Positions 27,248 through 36,805 of a DNA stretch of 64,000 nucleotides are shown in pieces. Both the position numbers and the translations under genes were made by a program. Location: contig CAVZAF010000003.1 of assembly GCA_963773315.1 (NCBI GenBank), forward strand, positions 124,001 through 188,000. Reading direction: 5' to 3'. The notes beneath the pieces are model-generated. The model searched no databases, was not told the origin of the DNA, and was given only the letters and a program-made list of their open reading frames with translations. Position 1 is the first letter of the stretch, and each line of letters opens with the position of its first letter. The DNA comes from DATKAS01 sp963773315. Its GTDB lineage: Bacteria; Actinomycetota; Acidimicrobiia; Acidimicrobiales; DATKAS01.

Positions 27248-28412
27248 TGATCGCTGTGCCTGTCAAGACCGCGTCCACGATCTCCAGCGGATGCTTGATT
27301 CGCGCGCCCCCTGCAGCGAGGTGCAACGCACAGCCGGGGTTCGCGCTCGCGACGACGTCGGCGCGGGCTCGCCCGATCGACTCCATCTTCCGCTCGCGGA
27401 TCGCGTTTGCCATGTCGGGATGCAGCGACGAGTACGAACCGCCTGCGCCACAGCAGAGCCCCTCGTCGTCGAGCTCGACGACTTGGACGTAGGGCGCGAG
27501 CACCGCGCGCACCGGCAGGTGAGCTCGCTGCACGTGGCGCAGGTGGCACGGGTCTTGCACCGCGACCCGTAGGGATGATGGAGCCGACGGTCTCGGAAGC
27601 GCATCGAGCCGCGTCGCCAGCCACTCGTGCACGTCGAAGACACGCGCTGCGAACTCACGCGCCTCGGTGTTGTTCAGCATGTGGCCGTAGTCCTTCATGG
27701 CAGCACCACACCCGGCGGAGTCGACGAGGATCGGCGCGTCGCCTGGCATCGACTGCATGACTCGTGCGGCGAGTCGGTGCGCGTCGTCGGTGAGCCCGGC
27801 GTGGACGTGGAGTGCGCCGCAGCAGTCCCCGCCCTTGCCGGGGAGCGCGACTCCGATACCGGCGCGGCCGAGGACTCGGATCGCGGCCGCGTGCACCGGC
27901 CGCTGCCACGCATCCATCACGCAGCCAGTGAAGAGCCACACGTCGTCGCCGGTCGGTTCGAGGGGCTCGAGCTTCAACGGCAGGGCTGGCAGGGCGAAGC
28001 GAACGGTGACGCGCTTTGGCACGAGATGCGCGCGCTGGGCCGCGGCGAGCGCTCGAGTCGCAGTGAGAAGCATCCCGTGGTGGCCGAGCGTCTTCATCCC
28101 CCAGCGCTGCCACCAAGGCGTGAGCTTGCCGGCGGAGGCGAGCGAGTCGCGCGTCCCCTCCATCAACCGGCCGAACGGCACGCTCGACGGGCACGCGGTC
28201 TCGCAGCCTCGGCACTGCACGCACGCGTCCATGAAGCTCACGAACGCGGCGTCGGGCTCGGCGTCGTGCCAGTGCACCTCGCGCATCGCCGCGATGCGGC
28301 CACGTGGCGACGCGGCCTCCTCACCCGTGACGCGATACGTCGGGCAATGCGGCAGGCAGAGCCCGCACGCCACGCAGGCGGCGAGCTCGTCCTCGACGAC
28401 GCCGAGCTTCAC
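27237..28412 (-). CDS. glcF: Glycolate oxidase iron-sulfur subunit GlcF
   Basis: Two ferredoxin-type 4Fe-4S motifs, CVACGLCLPHCPTY and CVQCRGCETACPSSVPFG, precede two CCG domains (LFTGCVMDAWQRPVH with GGDCCGALHVHAG, and QDPCHLRHVQ with GLCCGAGGSYS). It passes electrons from GlcD/E to the respiratory chain. The frame is open back to ATG 28484, which would overlap glcE by 56 bases. GTG 28412, just after the glcE stop, is the more economical start. Confidence 0.87.
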   Translation of the reverse strand: MKLGVVEDELAACVACGLCLPHCPTYRVTGEEAASPRGRIAAMREVHWHDAEPDAAFVSFMDACVQCRGCETACPSSVPFGRLMEGTRDSLASAGKLTPWWQRWGMKTLGHHGMLLTATRALAAAQRAHLVPKRVTVRFALPALPLKLEPLEPTGDDVWLFTGCVMDAWQRPVHAAAIRVLGRAGIGVALPGKGGDCCGALHVHAGLTDDAHRLAARVMQSMPGDAPILVDSAGCGAAMKDYGHMLNNTEAREFAARVFDVHEWLATRLDALPRPSAPSSLRVAVQDPCHLRHVQRAHLPVRAVLAPYVQVVELDDEGLCCGAGGSYSSLHPDMANAIRERKMESIGRARADVVASANPGCALHLAAGGARIKHPLEIVDAVLTGTAINGG

Positions 28413-28428
28413 GGTGCCAGCACTTTCA

Positions 28429-29328
28429 TCAAGCCAGGACGTCGCGGCCGGGGTTGAGGCGTCGCGTGGGGTCGAAGACGTCACGGATGCGCGCCGTCAG
28501 GTCCGCGACGACGGGATCGATCACCCGTCGAGGCTGCGGCTCGACGTGGTGGACGACACCCACCCCCACCTCTGCGATGAACTTGCCGGTGAGCCCGACG
28601 ACGTCGTTGGGCTCGATCGACCACCGATGGGGCGGCAGCGCAGCAGGACCATCGGTCTCGGCGAGGCCTGCCGCGGCTGCCTGCGCGTCGATGTCCGCGG
28701 GGTGGCCTTCGAGGAGCACCCACCCGGTGACACCATCCCAGAGCACGCTCGCCGGGCGGTGCACCGCGGCGAGAAGGCGCGCCGGGTCGGCCGTGTCGAC
28801 GCGGAACCACTTCGACGCTGCCGGCACAGGCCGGGTGCGCAGGATCACGTCGCCGATCAACCCGACCGTGCCGAGCGAACCGACGAGGAGGCGACACAAG
28901 TCGTACCCACTCACGTTCTTCACCGTCGGGCCGCCCGCCTTCACCAAGTGACCGTCCGCCGAGACGTACCGCGCTTGCAGCAGCGTGTCGCGCACCGGTC
29001 CGTAGCCGAGACGGCGGATGCCACTGTGCCCGACGGCGAGCACACCACCAACCGTCGCGCCCTCCCAGTCGGGCAGCGCCACGCATTGACCCTGCTCGGC
29101 GAGAGCAGCGTCGAGCTCGGTGACGAGCGTGCCCGCGCCGCACGACACCGTCATCTCCTCGGCGGCGACCCACGCGATCGCGGACGGCGCTTCGACGAGA
29201 CGCGTGCCGACGTCGGGTTCGCCGCCGACGTCCCACTGCGTGCGCCCGCCCACCACCGCGACGGGCCCCTCGGAGCCGACCTCCTCGGCGAACGCCGCAA
29301 GGTCGATGGCCGCCTCGGTGACGCTCAC
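28429..29328 (-). CDS. glcE: Glycolate oxidase FAD-binding subunit GlcE
   Basis: About 299 residues from GTG 29328, 13 bases after the glcD stop. FAD-type-4 fold: SAIAWVAAEEMTVSCGAGTL, LPDWEGATVGGVLAVGHSG, VRDTLLQARYVSADGHLVKA and GGPTVKNVSGYDLCRLLVGS. The C terminus RDVFDPTRRLNPGRDV is typical of GlcE. Intact. An in-frame upstream ATG (29382) would overlap glcD by 41 bases and is less likely. Confidence 0.87.
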   Translation of the reverse strand: MSVTEAAIDLAAFAEEVGSEGPVAVVGGRTQWDVGGEPDVGTRLVEAPSAIAWVAAEEMTVSCGAGTLVTELDAALAEQGQCVALPDWEGATVGGVLAVGHSGIRRLGYGPVRDTLLQARYVSADGHLVKAGGPTVKNVSGYDLCRLLVGSLGTVGLIGDVILRTRPVPAASKWFRVDTADPARLLAAVHRPASVLWDGVTGWVLLEGHPADIDAQAAAAGLAETDGPAALPPHRWSIEPNDVVGLTGKFIAEVGVGVVHHVEPQPRRVIDPVVADLTARIRDVFDPTRRLNPGRDVLA

Positions 29329-29341
29329 AGCCGTGCCCGCT

Positions 29342-30770
29342 TCAAACCCATGCTCCCGCGGGGATGCTCTGCAGGTCGCCACACCGCGAACCGGCGGGCA
29401 GCACCTTCTGGGGGTTGGCGACGCCGTCGGGATCGAACGCCTCGCGGAGACGGGCTTGCGCGTCGAGGTCGTCGGGGCTGAACAGCATCGGCATGAAGTC
29501 GCGCTTCTCGATGCCGATGCCGTGCTCGCCCGACAGCACTCCCCCGGCGGCGACCGATGCCGCGACGATCTCCTTGCCCGCGGCGAGCACTCGGTCCATC
29601 ACGCCGGGCTCGCGCCGGTCGAAAGAGAGGAGGGGATGCAGGTTGCCGTCCCCCGCATGGAACACATTCATCACCACGAGGTCGTACCGGTCGGCGATCT
29701 CGTAGACCTGGCGCAGCACCTCGACGAGGTGACGGCGGGGCACGACCGTGTCGTGGAGGTAGTAGTCGGGGTTGATGCGCGCGATCGCGCCGAACGCGCT
29801 CTTGCGAGCCTTCCACCAGAGGGCCCGCTCGGCATCGGACTGCGCAACACGCACCGACCGAGCGCCGTGGGCCAAACCGATCGACCGCACCCGTTCCACC
29901 GCGTCCTCGACGGAAGCGGGCGGCCCGTCGACCTCGACGATCAGCATCGCCGCGGCGTCGAGCGGGAAGCCGGCATGCACGAACGCTTCGACCGCGGCAG
30001 TGATGCGAGCATCCATCATCTCGATGGCGGCGGGCACCAGTCCGCCGGCGATGATCGCGCTCACCGTCTCGGCTCCCGCATCGACGCTCGTGAAGTCGAG
30101 GAGGAGCGTGCGCACGACCGGCGGGATCGGAGTGAGGCGCACCGCGATCTTCGTCGCGACGCCGAGCGTTCCCTCCCCACCGATGAACGCGCCGCGGAGG
30201 TCGTACCCCGCGGGCTCGGGCTCGAGGCCTCCGAGGACCGTGACTTGCCCGTCGGGGAGCACGACCTCGATCGCCAGGACATGAGTGCTGGTGACGCCAT
30301 ACGCGAGGCAGTGCGGACCGCCTGAGTTCGTGGCGACGTTCCCGCCGACCGAGCACGACTGCTGGCTCGAAGGATCGGGGGCGAAGTGCAGACCGAGATG
30401 TGCGACGGCGCGGCTGAGGTCGAGGTTCAGCACACCGGGCTCGACCCACGCGCACGCGAGCGTCGACATCGACCGAGAGCACCCGGTTCATCTTCGTCGT
30501 GACGATCACGACGGGGTCGTCGAGCGGGACCGCGCCGCCGGCAAGGCCGGTACCGGAGCCTCGGGTGACGAACGGTCGCCCGTGCGCGACGGCGATGCGC
30601 ACGCAGGCCTGCACCTCTTCGGTGCTGAGCGGGAAGCACACGACCGCGGCGTGGCCCGTGAGCCCCGACGCGTCGCGACCGTAGAGCGCCAGCTCGAGCG
30701 ACTCGGCTCGCACCCGATCAGGTACGAGCGCTTCGCGAAGATCATCGACGAGCATGTTCAACGCCGCCAA
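29342..30770 (-). CDS. glcD: Glycolate oxidase FAD subunit GlcD (one frameshift)
   Basis: Catalytic FAD-linked oxidase subunit. FVTRGSGTGLAGGAVPLDDP, SCSVGGNVATNSGGPHCLAY, GYDLRGAFIGGEGTLGVATK, NVFHAGDGNLHPLLSFDRR and GVLSGEHGIGIEKRDFM are the family blocks. The frame breaks near 30460. Dropping one G of a GGG run joins DVDARVRV to VEPGVLNLDLS. First gene of glcDEF, oxidising glycolate to glyoxylate, for example from photorespiration-like 2-phosphoglycolate or algal exudates. Confidence 0.9.
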
Positions 30771-30794
30771 CGTAGCCCCCTAGTGTCACGGGGC

Positions 30795-31526
30795 ATGGAC
30801 GACCAGCACGAGTGGTTCTCGTTCGAAGACCCGAATGAAGAGCGCACCTGGCTGTTCGACGTGACGTTCCTCCTCAGCAGCTGGACGTGCATCTGGGGCG
30901 CCGGGTGCCAAGGAGTCCTCACCGGTCCCGCGCCTGAGCTGAACCAGGGGTGCTGCTCGTACGGCGCGCACTTCCGCGACGACGCCGACTACAAGCGGGT
31001 CATCCGCTACGCAAAGCGGCTCAAGCCGGAGCAGTGGCAGTTCCACGATGTCGCCAAGAAGCGCGGCGGCTTCGCCATCCAGCAGAAGAACGGCGACTGG
31101 AAGACCCGACTCGTCAAGGACGCCTGCATCTTCCTCAACCGGCCCGGCTTCGCCGGCGGCGAGGGGTGCGCGCTGCACGCGGCTGCCGGCGCCGCAGGCG
31201 AGCGCTTCATGGACTGGAAGCCCGAGGTCTGCTGGCAGCTGCCCATCCGTCACGTCGACAGCACCGACGAGAACGGCCACGTGACCTCCACCATCCGCGA
31301 GTGGAAGCGCCGTGACTGGGGCGAGGGCGGCCTCGAGTTCCACTGGTGGTGCACCGAGGCGCCCGACGCGTTCGTCGGGAAGCAGCCCGCGTACATCACC
31401 TTGGCCGACGAGCTGCGCGAGACCGTCGGCGACGAGGTCTACAAGGCGCTCGCCGAGCACCTCGATGACGTGAGCAAGCGGAGCCGCAAGGCGTTCCTTC
31501 CGCACCCCGCCGTGCGGCGTACCTAG
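30795..31526 (+). CDS. Cysteine-rich conserved protein of unknown function
   Basis: 243 residues, intact. The N-terminal third has CIWGAGCQGVL then NQGCCSYGAHF, a Cys cluster that could hold zinc or an iron-sulfur centre. Later Cys occur in ACIFLNRPGFAGGEGCALH, which recalls the YkgJ-type cysteine cluster (CxFL...GCxIH), and in EVCWQLP and WWCTEAPDAF. I cannot name the family with certainty. It ends immediately next to the typA stop. Confidence 0.7.
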   Translation: MDDQHEWFSFEDPNEERTWLFDVTFLLSSWTCIWGAGCQGVLTGPAPELNQGCCSYGAHFRDDADYKRVIRYAKRLKPEQWQFHDVAKKRGGFAIQQKNGDWKTRLVKDACIFLNRPGFAGGEGCALHAAAGAAGERFMDWKPEVCWQLPIRHVDSTDENGHVTSTIREWKRRDWGEGGLEFHWWCTEAPDAFVGKQPAYITLADELRETVGDEVYKALAEHLDDVSKRSRKAFLPHPAVRRT

Positions 31527-33374
31527 TTACCGCGCGAGACGCCGGCGGTCCTGTTCGCGGAGCACCCGCTTGCGGATGCGGATCGCGTCGGGTGTGACCT
31601 CGACGAGCTCGTCTTCGGCGATGAACTCGATCGCGGTCTCGAGCGTGTGCACCACGGGCGGCGTGAGCTTGATCGCGTCATCGGCTGCGTGGGTGCGAAT
31701 GTTCGTCTTCTGCTTCTCACGCGTGACGTTCACCATCATGTCGCCGGCTCGTGAGTTCTCACCGACGACCATCCCCTCGTAGACCTCCTCGCCGGGCCCG
31801 ATGAACAGCGTGCCGCGAAGCTGGAGGTTGTCGAGCGCATACCCACTCGATGCGCCGGCCCGGTCAGCGACCATCGTGCCGGTCTGGCGATGGGGCAGCT
31901 CGCCCGCCCACGGGATCCAGCCCCCGTGGTGCTGATGCAGGAGCGCGGTGCCGCGGGTCGCGGTCATCAGGAGCGAGCGGAAGCCGATGAGACCGCGCGC
32001 GGGTGCCTCGAACGTGACGATGCTGCGACCCGGATCGCCGGGGCGAAGGTCGATGACGCGACCACGGCGGGGCGCAAGCGCTTGCGTCACGGTTCCGACG
32101 TGCTCCTCGGGGACATCGACCACCCCGCGCTCGAGCGGCTCGCACTGCTTGCCGTCGATCTCGCGGGTGATGACCTCGGGACGGCTCACCTCGAGCTCGT
32201 AACCCTCGCGACGCATCGACTCGATCAGGACGGCGAGCTGGAGCTCACCGCGCCCGGCGACCTCGAGCACATCGGGCGACTCGGTGTCGGTCAGCTCGAT
32301 CGACACGTTGCCGAGCACCTCGCGCTCGAGACGCTCACGGAGGTGGCGAGACGTGACATAGCGGCCGGCTTTGCCCGACGTCGGCGCGGTGTTCACGCCG
32401 AACGTCATCCGCAGCACCGGCTCGTCGACGATGAGGCGCGGGAGCGGGCGGGCAGCGTCGGGGTCGGCCAGCGTGTCGCCGATCTCGACCTCGGGGAACC
32501 CGGCGACGACGAAGAGATCGCCCGCGGGCAGCTCGTCCGAGTCGACGCGGCCGATCCCCTCGAACGCCATGAGCTGCGCGAGCTTGCGCTTCAGCGGCGA
32601 CACCGCGATGCCGTCGTCGTCGACCTCGGTCTCCTCCTCGCACAGCGCGACCTGCTGGCCACGGCGCAACGTGCCTTCGACGACACGGCCGATCGCGAGC
32701 CGGCCCAGGTAGTCGGACGCGTCGAGGTTCGTGACGAGCGCCTGCAGCGGCGCCGTCGCGTCGCCCTGCGGCGCCGGGATCGTGTCGAGGATCGTGTCCA
32801 TCAGCGGCGCGAGGTCGTCGGATGGGCCCGGGATGCCCACGCCCTTCATCGAGCGGCCGTCGCGAGCGATGGCCGAGATGACCGGGAACTCGATGTGGTG
32901 ATCGGCGGCGTCGAGGTCGAAGAAGAGCTCGTAGATCTCGTCGAGCACCTCGTGAGGCCTGGCGTCGCTGCGGTCGACCTTGTTCAGCACGACGACGGCG
33001 GGCAGGTGCTGGGCGAGCGCCTTCGAGAGCACGTAGCGGGTCTGCGGCAGCGGACCCTCGGCCGCGTCGACGAGGAGCACGACGCCGTCGACCATCGCGA
33101 GCGCCCGCTCGACCTCGCCACCGAAGTCCGCGTGGCCGGGCGTGTCGACGAGGTTGATCTTCGTGCCTCGCCACGTCACCGACGCGGCCTTGGCCAAGAT
33201 CGTGATGCCGCGCTCGCGCTCCTGGTCGTTCGAGTCCATCACGCGATCGACCAAGGCCTGGTTGGCACGGAACACACCGGAGGCGCGCAGCATCGCATCG
33301 ACGAGGGTGGTCTTCCCGTGGTCGACATGGGCGACGAGCGCGACGTTACGAATGGCGGGGGGAGGCATTGGCAT
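31527..33374 (-). CDS. typA: TypA/BipA ribosome-associated GTPase
   Basis: 615 residues, intact. The G domain has NVALVAHVDHGKTTLVDAML (P-loop), RERGITILAKAASV (switch I), DTPGHADFGGEVERAL and LNKVDRSDARP. The EF-G-like domains follow (GRGELQLAVLIESMRREGYE; GFRSLLMTATRGTALL) and the BipA-specific C terminus (NSRAGDMMVNVTREKQKTN). It binds 70S ribosomes during stress and cold. Confidence 0.96.
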   Translation of the reverse strand: MPMPPPAIRNVALVAHVDHGKTTLVDAMLRASGVFRANQALVDRVMDSNDQERERGITILAKAASVTWRGTKINLVDTPGHADFGGEVERALAMVDGVVLLVDAAEGPLPQTRYVLSKALAQHLPAVVVLNKVDRSDARPHEVLDEIYELFFDLDAADHHIEFPVISAIARDGRSMKGVGIPGPSDDLAPLMDTILDTIPAPQGDATAPLQALVTNLDASDYLGRLAIGRVVEGTLRRGQQVALCEEETEVDDDGIAVSPLKRKLAQLMAFEGIGRVDSDELPAGDLFVVAGFPEVEIGDTLADPDAARPLPRLIVDEPVLRMTFGVNTAPTSGKAGRYVTSRHLRERLEREVLGNVSIELTDTESPDVLEVAGRGELQLAVLIESMRREGYELEVSRPEVITREIDGKQCEPLERGVVDVPEEHVGTVTQALAPRRGRVIDLRPGDPGRSIVTFEAPARGLIGFRSLLMTATRGTALLHQHHGGWIPWAGELPHRQTGTMVADRAGASSGYALDNLQLRGTLFIGPGEEVYEGMVVGENSRAGDMMVNVTREKQKTNIRTHAADDAIKLTPPVVHTLETAIEFIAEDELVEVTPDAIRIRKRVLREQDRRRLAR

Positions 33375-33419
33375 GAGTGCGCCCCACAGACGGGCGCAAT
33401 GGAGCTGGAGAGATGGGAG

Positions 33420-33620
33420 CTAGTCGTCCTCGTCGTCGAGGTCGTCGTCGTCGTCGAACTCGACGCCGTACTTCGCGGCGAGTGCTGCGTACTCGTCGTC
33501 CTCGGTCGTCGTCGTGTTCGGCGTATCGGTGTCAGGGCGACCGAAGACGCCGAACGCCTCGGGACCGGACTGCTTGAGCTTGCGGGCTTCTTCGAAGCGC
33601 CGGTGGCGACCCTTTTTCAC
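33420..33620 (-). CDS. Small acidic-tailed protein
   Basis: 66 residues. A basic start MKKGRHRRFEEARKLKQSG gives way to DEYAALAAKYGVEF and a nearly pure Asp/Glu tail. It lies 45 bases upstream of typA on the same strand. Likely real because the frame and composition are coherent, but no family recognised. The charge split suggests binding to RNA or a basic partner. Confidence 0.6.
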   Translation of the reverse strand: MKKGRHRRFEEARKLKQSGPEAFGVFGRPDTDTPNTTTTEDDEYAALAAKYGVEFDDDDDLDDEDD

Positions 33621-33758
33621 GGGCGTGCTCCCCGGGCGGACGCGACAATGGGAGGCTCAGTGTAGCGCCCATGTGGAGCCTTCGGTCGGATGCCGCGGGG
33701 CGAATTTCGTCGCGTAGAGGCCGGTTGACCAGGACCGATCGACGTATCGTCGGCTCCC

Positions 33759-35279
33759 ATGGCAGCGCCTTGGTGGCAGTCCGCGGTCGTCTATCAGGTG
33801 TATCCCCGGTCGTTCGCGGACGCCAGCGGGGACGGCGTCGGCGACCTGCGGGGCTTGGCCCACCGGCTCGACGACCTAGCCTGGCTCGGGGTCGACGCGG
33901 TCTGGCTCTCCCCGATCTTCCTGTCGCCCATGGCCGACTACGGGTACGACGTCGCCGACTACCGGGAGATCGACCCCCTGTTCGGCACGCTCGCCGACCT
34001 CGACCACCTGCTCACCGAGCTGCACGACCGGGGCATGCGGCTGCTCCTCGACCTCGTGCCGAACCACACCTCGTCCCAGCACCTGTGGTTCCTCGAGAGC
34101 CGCTCGTCGCGGGACAACCCCCGACGCGACTGGTACGTGTGGCGCGACCCCGCCGAAGGCGGCGGCCCACCGAACAACTGGATCGCGGCCTTCACCGGCA
34201 AGCCGGCCTGGACGCTCGACGAGGCGACCGGGCAGTACTACCTGCACTGCTTCCTCCCCGAGCAGCCCGACCTGAACTGGGCGAACCCGCTGGTCGAGGA
34301 AGCGATGCACGACGTCGTGCGCTTCTGGCTCGACCGGGGCATCGACGGCTTCCGCATCGACGTCGTCCACCTCATCGGGAAGGACCCCCGGCTCCCCGAC
34401 GACCCCCCGGACCGCGCCGGGGTGCCCCACTTCGCGATCAACGACGACCCGAGCGTGCATCCCCTCTTGCGACGGCTGCGAGCGGTGATGGACCGGTACC
34501 CAGGTGACCGTGTGACGGTCGGCGAGATCTCGCTCTCGACGCGGCGGATCGCGGCCTACTACGGCGACCACGACGAGCTTCACCTGTCGTTCAACTTCCC
34601 ACCACTTCTGTCGCCGTGGGAGGCCGGCGCGTGGCGCGCCGCGATCGACCGCACGATCGAGTCGCTCGATCCGGTCGGCGCGTGGCCCACGTGGGTCATC
34701 GGGAACCACGACTCGGTGCGGCCCCGCACTCGCTACGGGTCAGACGCTCGGGCGCGGGCCGCGGCGGTGCTCGTGCTCACGCTGCGGGGCACGCCGTTCC
34801 TCTACGCCGGCGACGAGCTCGGGCTCGAAGACGCTGTGGTGCGCGGGTCGCACGTGCTCGATCCGGGAGGTCGCGACGGATGTCGGGCCCCGATCCCGTG
34901 GGATCCCGAGCCGCCGCACGGGTGGGACGGCGCGACACCTTGGCTCCCGTTTCCGCCTCACGCGGGCGAGAAGTGCGCGGTCGTGCAGCGCGACGATCCA
35001 GGGTCGACGCTCTGGCTGCATCACGACATGCTCGCCCTTCGTCGCGAGTCCGACGCGCTCCGATCGGGAACGTTCGCATGGCTCGACGCGCCCGACGGCG
35101 TGCTCGTCTTCGAGCGGGTCGCCGACGACGATCGGCGCGTCGTGTGCGTGAGCTTCGTGTCAGAGGGGCGCGAAGTGGACGTGCAGGGCACGATCCAGGT
35201 GTCGAGCGTGCCTGGCCGAGCGGGCGAGCCGTTCGACGGTCACCTGCTACCCGATGAGGCGGTCGTCCTCGCCGTCTGA
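33759..35279 (+). CDS. GH13 alpha-glucosidase (oligo-1,6-glucosidase type)
   Basis: 506 residues, intact. WWQSAVVYQVYPRSFADASG opens the barrel. GVDAVWLSPIFLSPMADYGY and LDLVPNHTS (region I) follow. GIDGFRIDVVH has the nucleophile Asp. TVGEIS has the acid Glu. VIGNHDSVRP has the third Asp. GTPFLYAGDELG is region VII. It hydrolyses or transfers alpha-glucosyl units in the cytoplasm. Its 3' end overlaps the opposing rnd gene by 33 bases. Confidence 0.92.
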   Translation: MAAPWWQSAVVYQVYPRSFADASGDGVGDLRGLAHRLDDLAWLGVDAVWLSPIFLSPMADYGYDVADYREIDPLFGTLADLDHLLTELHDRGMRLLLDLVPNHTSSQHLWFLESRSSRDNPRRDWYVWRDPAEGGGPPNNWIAAFTGKPAWTLDEATGQYYLHCFLPEQPDLNWANPLVEEAMHDVVRFWLDRGIDGFRIDVVHLIGKDPRLPDDPPDRAGVPHFAINDDPSVHPLLRRLRAVMDRYPGDRVTVGEISLSTRRIAAYYGDHDELHLSFNFPPLLSPWEAGAWRAAIDRTIESLDPVGAWPTWVIGNHDSVRPRTRYGSDARARAAAVLVLTLRGTPFLYAGDELGLEDAVVRGSHVLDPGGRDGCRAPIPWDPEPPHGWDGATPWLPFPPHAGEKCAVVQRDDPGSTLWLHHDMLALRRESDALRSGTFAWLDAPDGVLVFERVADDDRRVVCVSFVSEGREVDVQGTIQVSSVPGRAGEPFDGHLLPDEAVVLAV

Positions 35280-36461
35280 CGCCAGGACGTCGGGCACGTC
35301 GCTGTGCCCGTAGCGCGGCTCGAGCAGCAACCCGCCGGCGCCGTCGAACGCGAGCGCGGCTTCTCCCTCGACGAGACGGCGGATCTGATCGCCGACCAGC
35401 TCGGCGCGCCATCCGACTCGCAAGCGCGCGTCGTCAGCGTCGACGAGGAGGTCCACGAGGTCGCTACGAGTCGCGAGCAACGTCGTGTCGATGTGGAGGT
35501 CACGGGCGAGCTGGCTGACCCACGCCGACACGAGCGTCACCGCTGGCCTCAGGTCGCGGGGGATCTCCTCGGTGTCGGCCTGCGTGATCTCCTCGGACGG
35601 GAGGGCCGAGCCGACCTCGATCGCGTGGAGGAGCTCGTCCACGAGCGGCTTCTTCAGCGCTCTCTCGTCGAGCCCGCGCACCCGGCGCAGGCCGGCGAGG
35701 TCGGACGGCGGGCGCTGCGCTATCCCGAGGATCGCGAGGTCGGGCAGGACGAAGCGCACCGGCTGATCGAGAGAGGCCGCGCGCCGCTCACGCCACGCGG
35801 CGACCTCCTGCGCGACGCCTCGGCTCGCCCCCCGCAGGTGGCGATGGTCTTTGATGCGCAGCCACGCGCGGCTCGGATCGGGCGGGCCGACCGGGCGCGT
35901 CCGCTGCTCCTCGCACTCGTCGAGGGCCCACTCGAGCCGACCCACCTCCTCGAGCTTGGCGACGAGCTTCTCGCGGAGCTCGAGCAGGTGGGCAACGTCC
36001 GACGCGGCGTACGCGCATTGCTCGTCCGAGAGCGGCCGCACGAGCCAGTCGGTGAGCCGGTCGCCCTTGGGCAGACGGATCGAGAGCTCGGACGACAGGA
36101 GGTTGGTGAGCGCGGGCGAGCTGTACCCGACGAAGCCGGCGGCGAGCTGGGTGTCGAACAGCTTCCGGGGAATCGTGTTGCACCCACGCGACAGCACCTC
36201 GAGGTCTTGCTGTGACGCGTGCAGGACTGCCGTCGCATCGCTGTCGAGGAGGGCGGCGAGCGGCTCGATGTCGACCGCGAGGGGATCGACGAGCGCGATG
36301 AGGTCGTCGACGGCGAGCTGCACGAGTGCGACCTTCGGGTAGTAGGTGCGCTCGCGATGGAACTCGGTGTCGACTGCGTAGGCGGGCGCGCCCGCCATGT
36401 GGCCGATCACCTCGGCGAGCGCGTCGTCAGAGGCAACCCAGCGGACGGGAGGCTGCGTCAC
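35247..36461 (-). CDS. rnd: Ribonuclease D
   Basis: 404 residues, intact. The DEDD exonuclease domain has YAVDTEFHRERTYYPKVALV, VLHASQQDLEVLSRGC, KLFDTQLAAGFVGYSSPALT and CAYAASDVAHLLELRE. An HRDC domain follows (VAAWRERRAASLDQPVRFVL, DLAILGIAQRPPSDLAGLRR). It trims tRNA and other RNA 3' ends. The rhodanese gene starts upstream on the same strand, as part of a run rhodanese-mobA-DUF1272. Confidence 0.92.
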   Translation of the reverse strand: MTQPPVRWVASDDALAEVIGHMAGAPAYAVDTEFHRERTYYPKVALVQLAVDDLIALVDPLAVDIEPLAALLDSDATAVLHASQQDLEVLSRGCNTIPRKLFDTQLAAGFVGYSSPALTNLLSSELSIRLPKGDRLTDWLVRPLSDEQCAYAASDVAHLLELREKLVAKLEEVGRLEWALDECEEQRTRPVGPPDPSRAWLRIKDHRHLRGASRGVAQEVAAWRERRAASLDQPVRFVLPDLAILGIAQRPPSDLAGLRRVRGLDERALKKPLVDELLHAIEVGSALPSEEITQADTEEIPRDLRPAVTLVSAWVSQLARDLHIDTTLLATRSDLVDLLVDADDARLRVGWRAELVGDQIRRLVEGEAALAFDGAGGLLLEPRYGHSDVPDVLASDGEDDRLIG

Positions 36462-36479
36462 GCGGCGGTCACGGCGGGC

Positions 36480-36800
36480 TCAGGGATTGGAGCCCGTCAC
36501 TACTTCGTTGCCCTCTCGCATCCACGCGAGGGTTCCCCCGGCGACGTTCACGGCCTCGATCTGCTGCTCCGCGAGGAAGTCCGCAGCGACCGCACTGCGG
36601 CTGCCGCTGCGACAGATGATGTAGAGCGGGGTGACTCCTGGCAGCTCGGCGACGCGGTCGGGCAGCTCGTCGAGCGGGATCAGCTGCGCTCCCGACACGT
36701 GGCCTTCCGCGTACTCGTCGGGGCGTCGCACGTCGACAACCGCAACATCGCCGGCGGCGCGCAGCCGTGCGAGCTCGGCGACGTCGATCTCTGCGTGCAC
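36480..36800 (-). CDS. Rhodanese-like single-domain protein
   Basis: 106 residues from GTG 36800. IDVAELARLRAAGDVAVVDV, RRPDEYAEGHVSGAQLIPLD and YIICRSGSRSAVAADFL (active-site Cys loop CRSGSR) define the domain. VAGGTLAWMREG is the usual end. Possible sulfur-transfer role with MobA-linked molybdoenzymes or tRNA thiolation is only inference. The start is five bases after the mobA stop. Confidence 0.88.
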   Translation of the reverse strand: MHAEIDVAELARLRAAGDVAVVDVRRPDEYAEGHVSGAQLIPLDELPDRVAELPGVTPLYIICRSGSRSAVAADFLAEQQIEAVNVAGGTLAWMREGNEVVTGSNP

Positions 36801-36805
36801 TCGAG

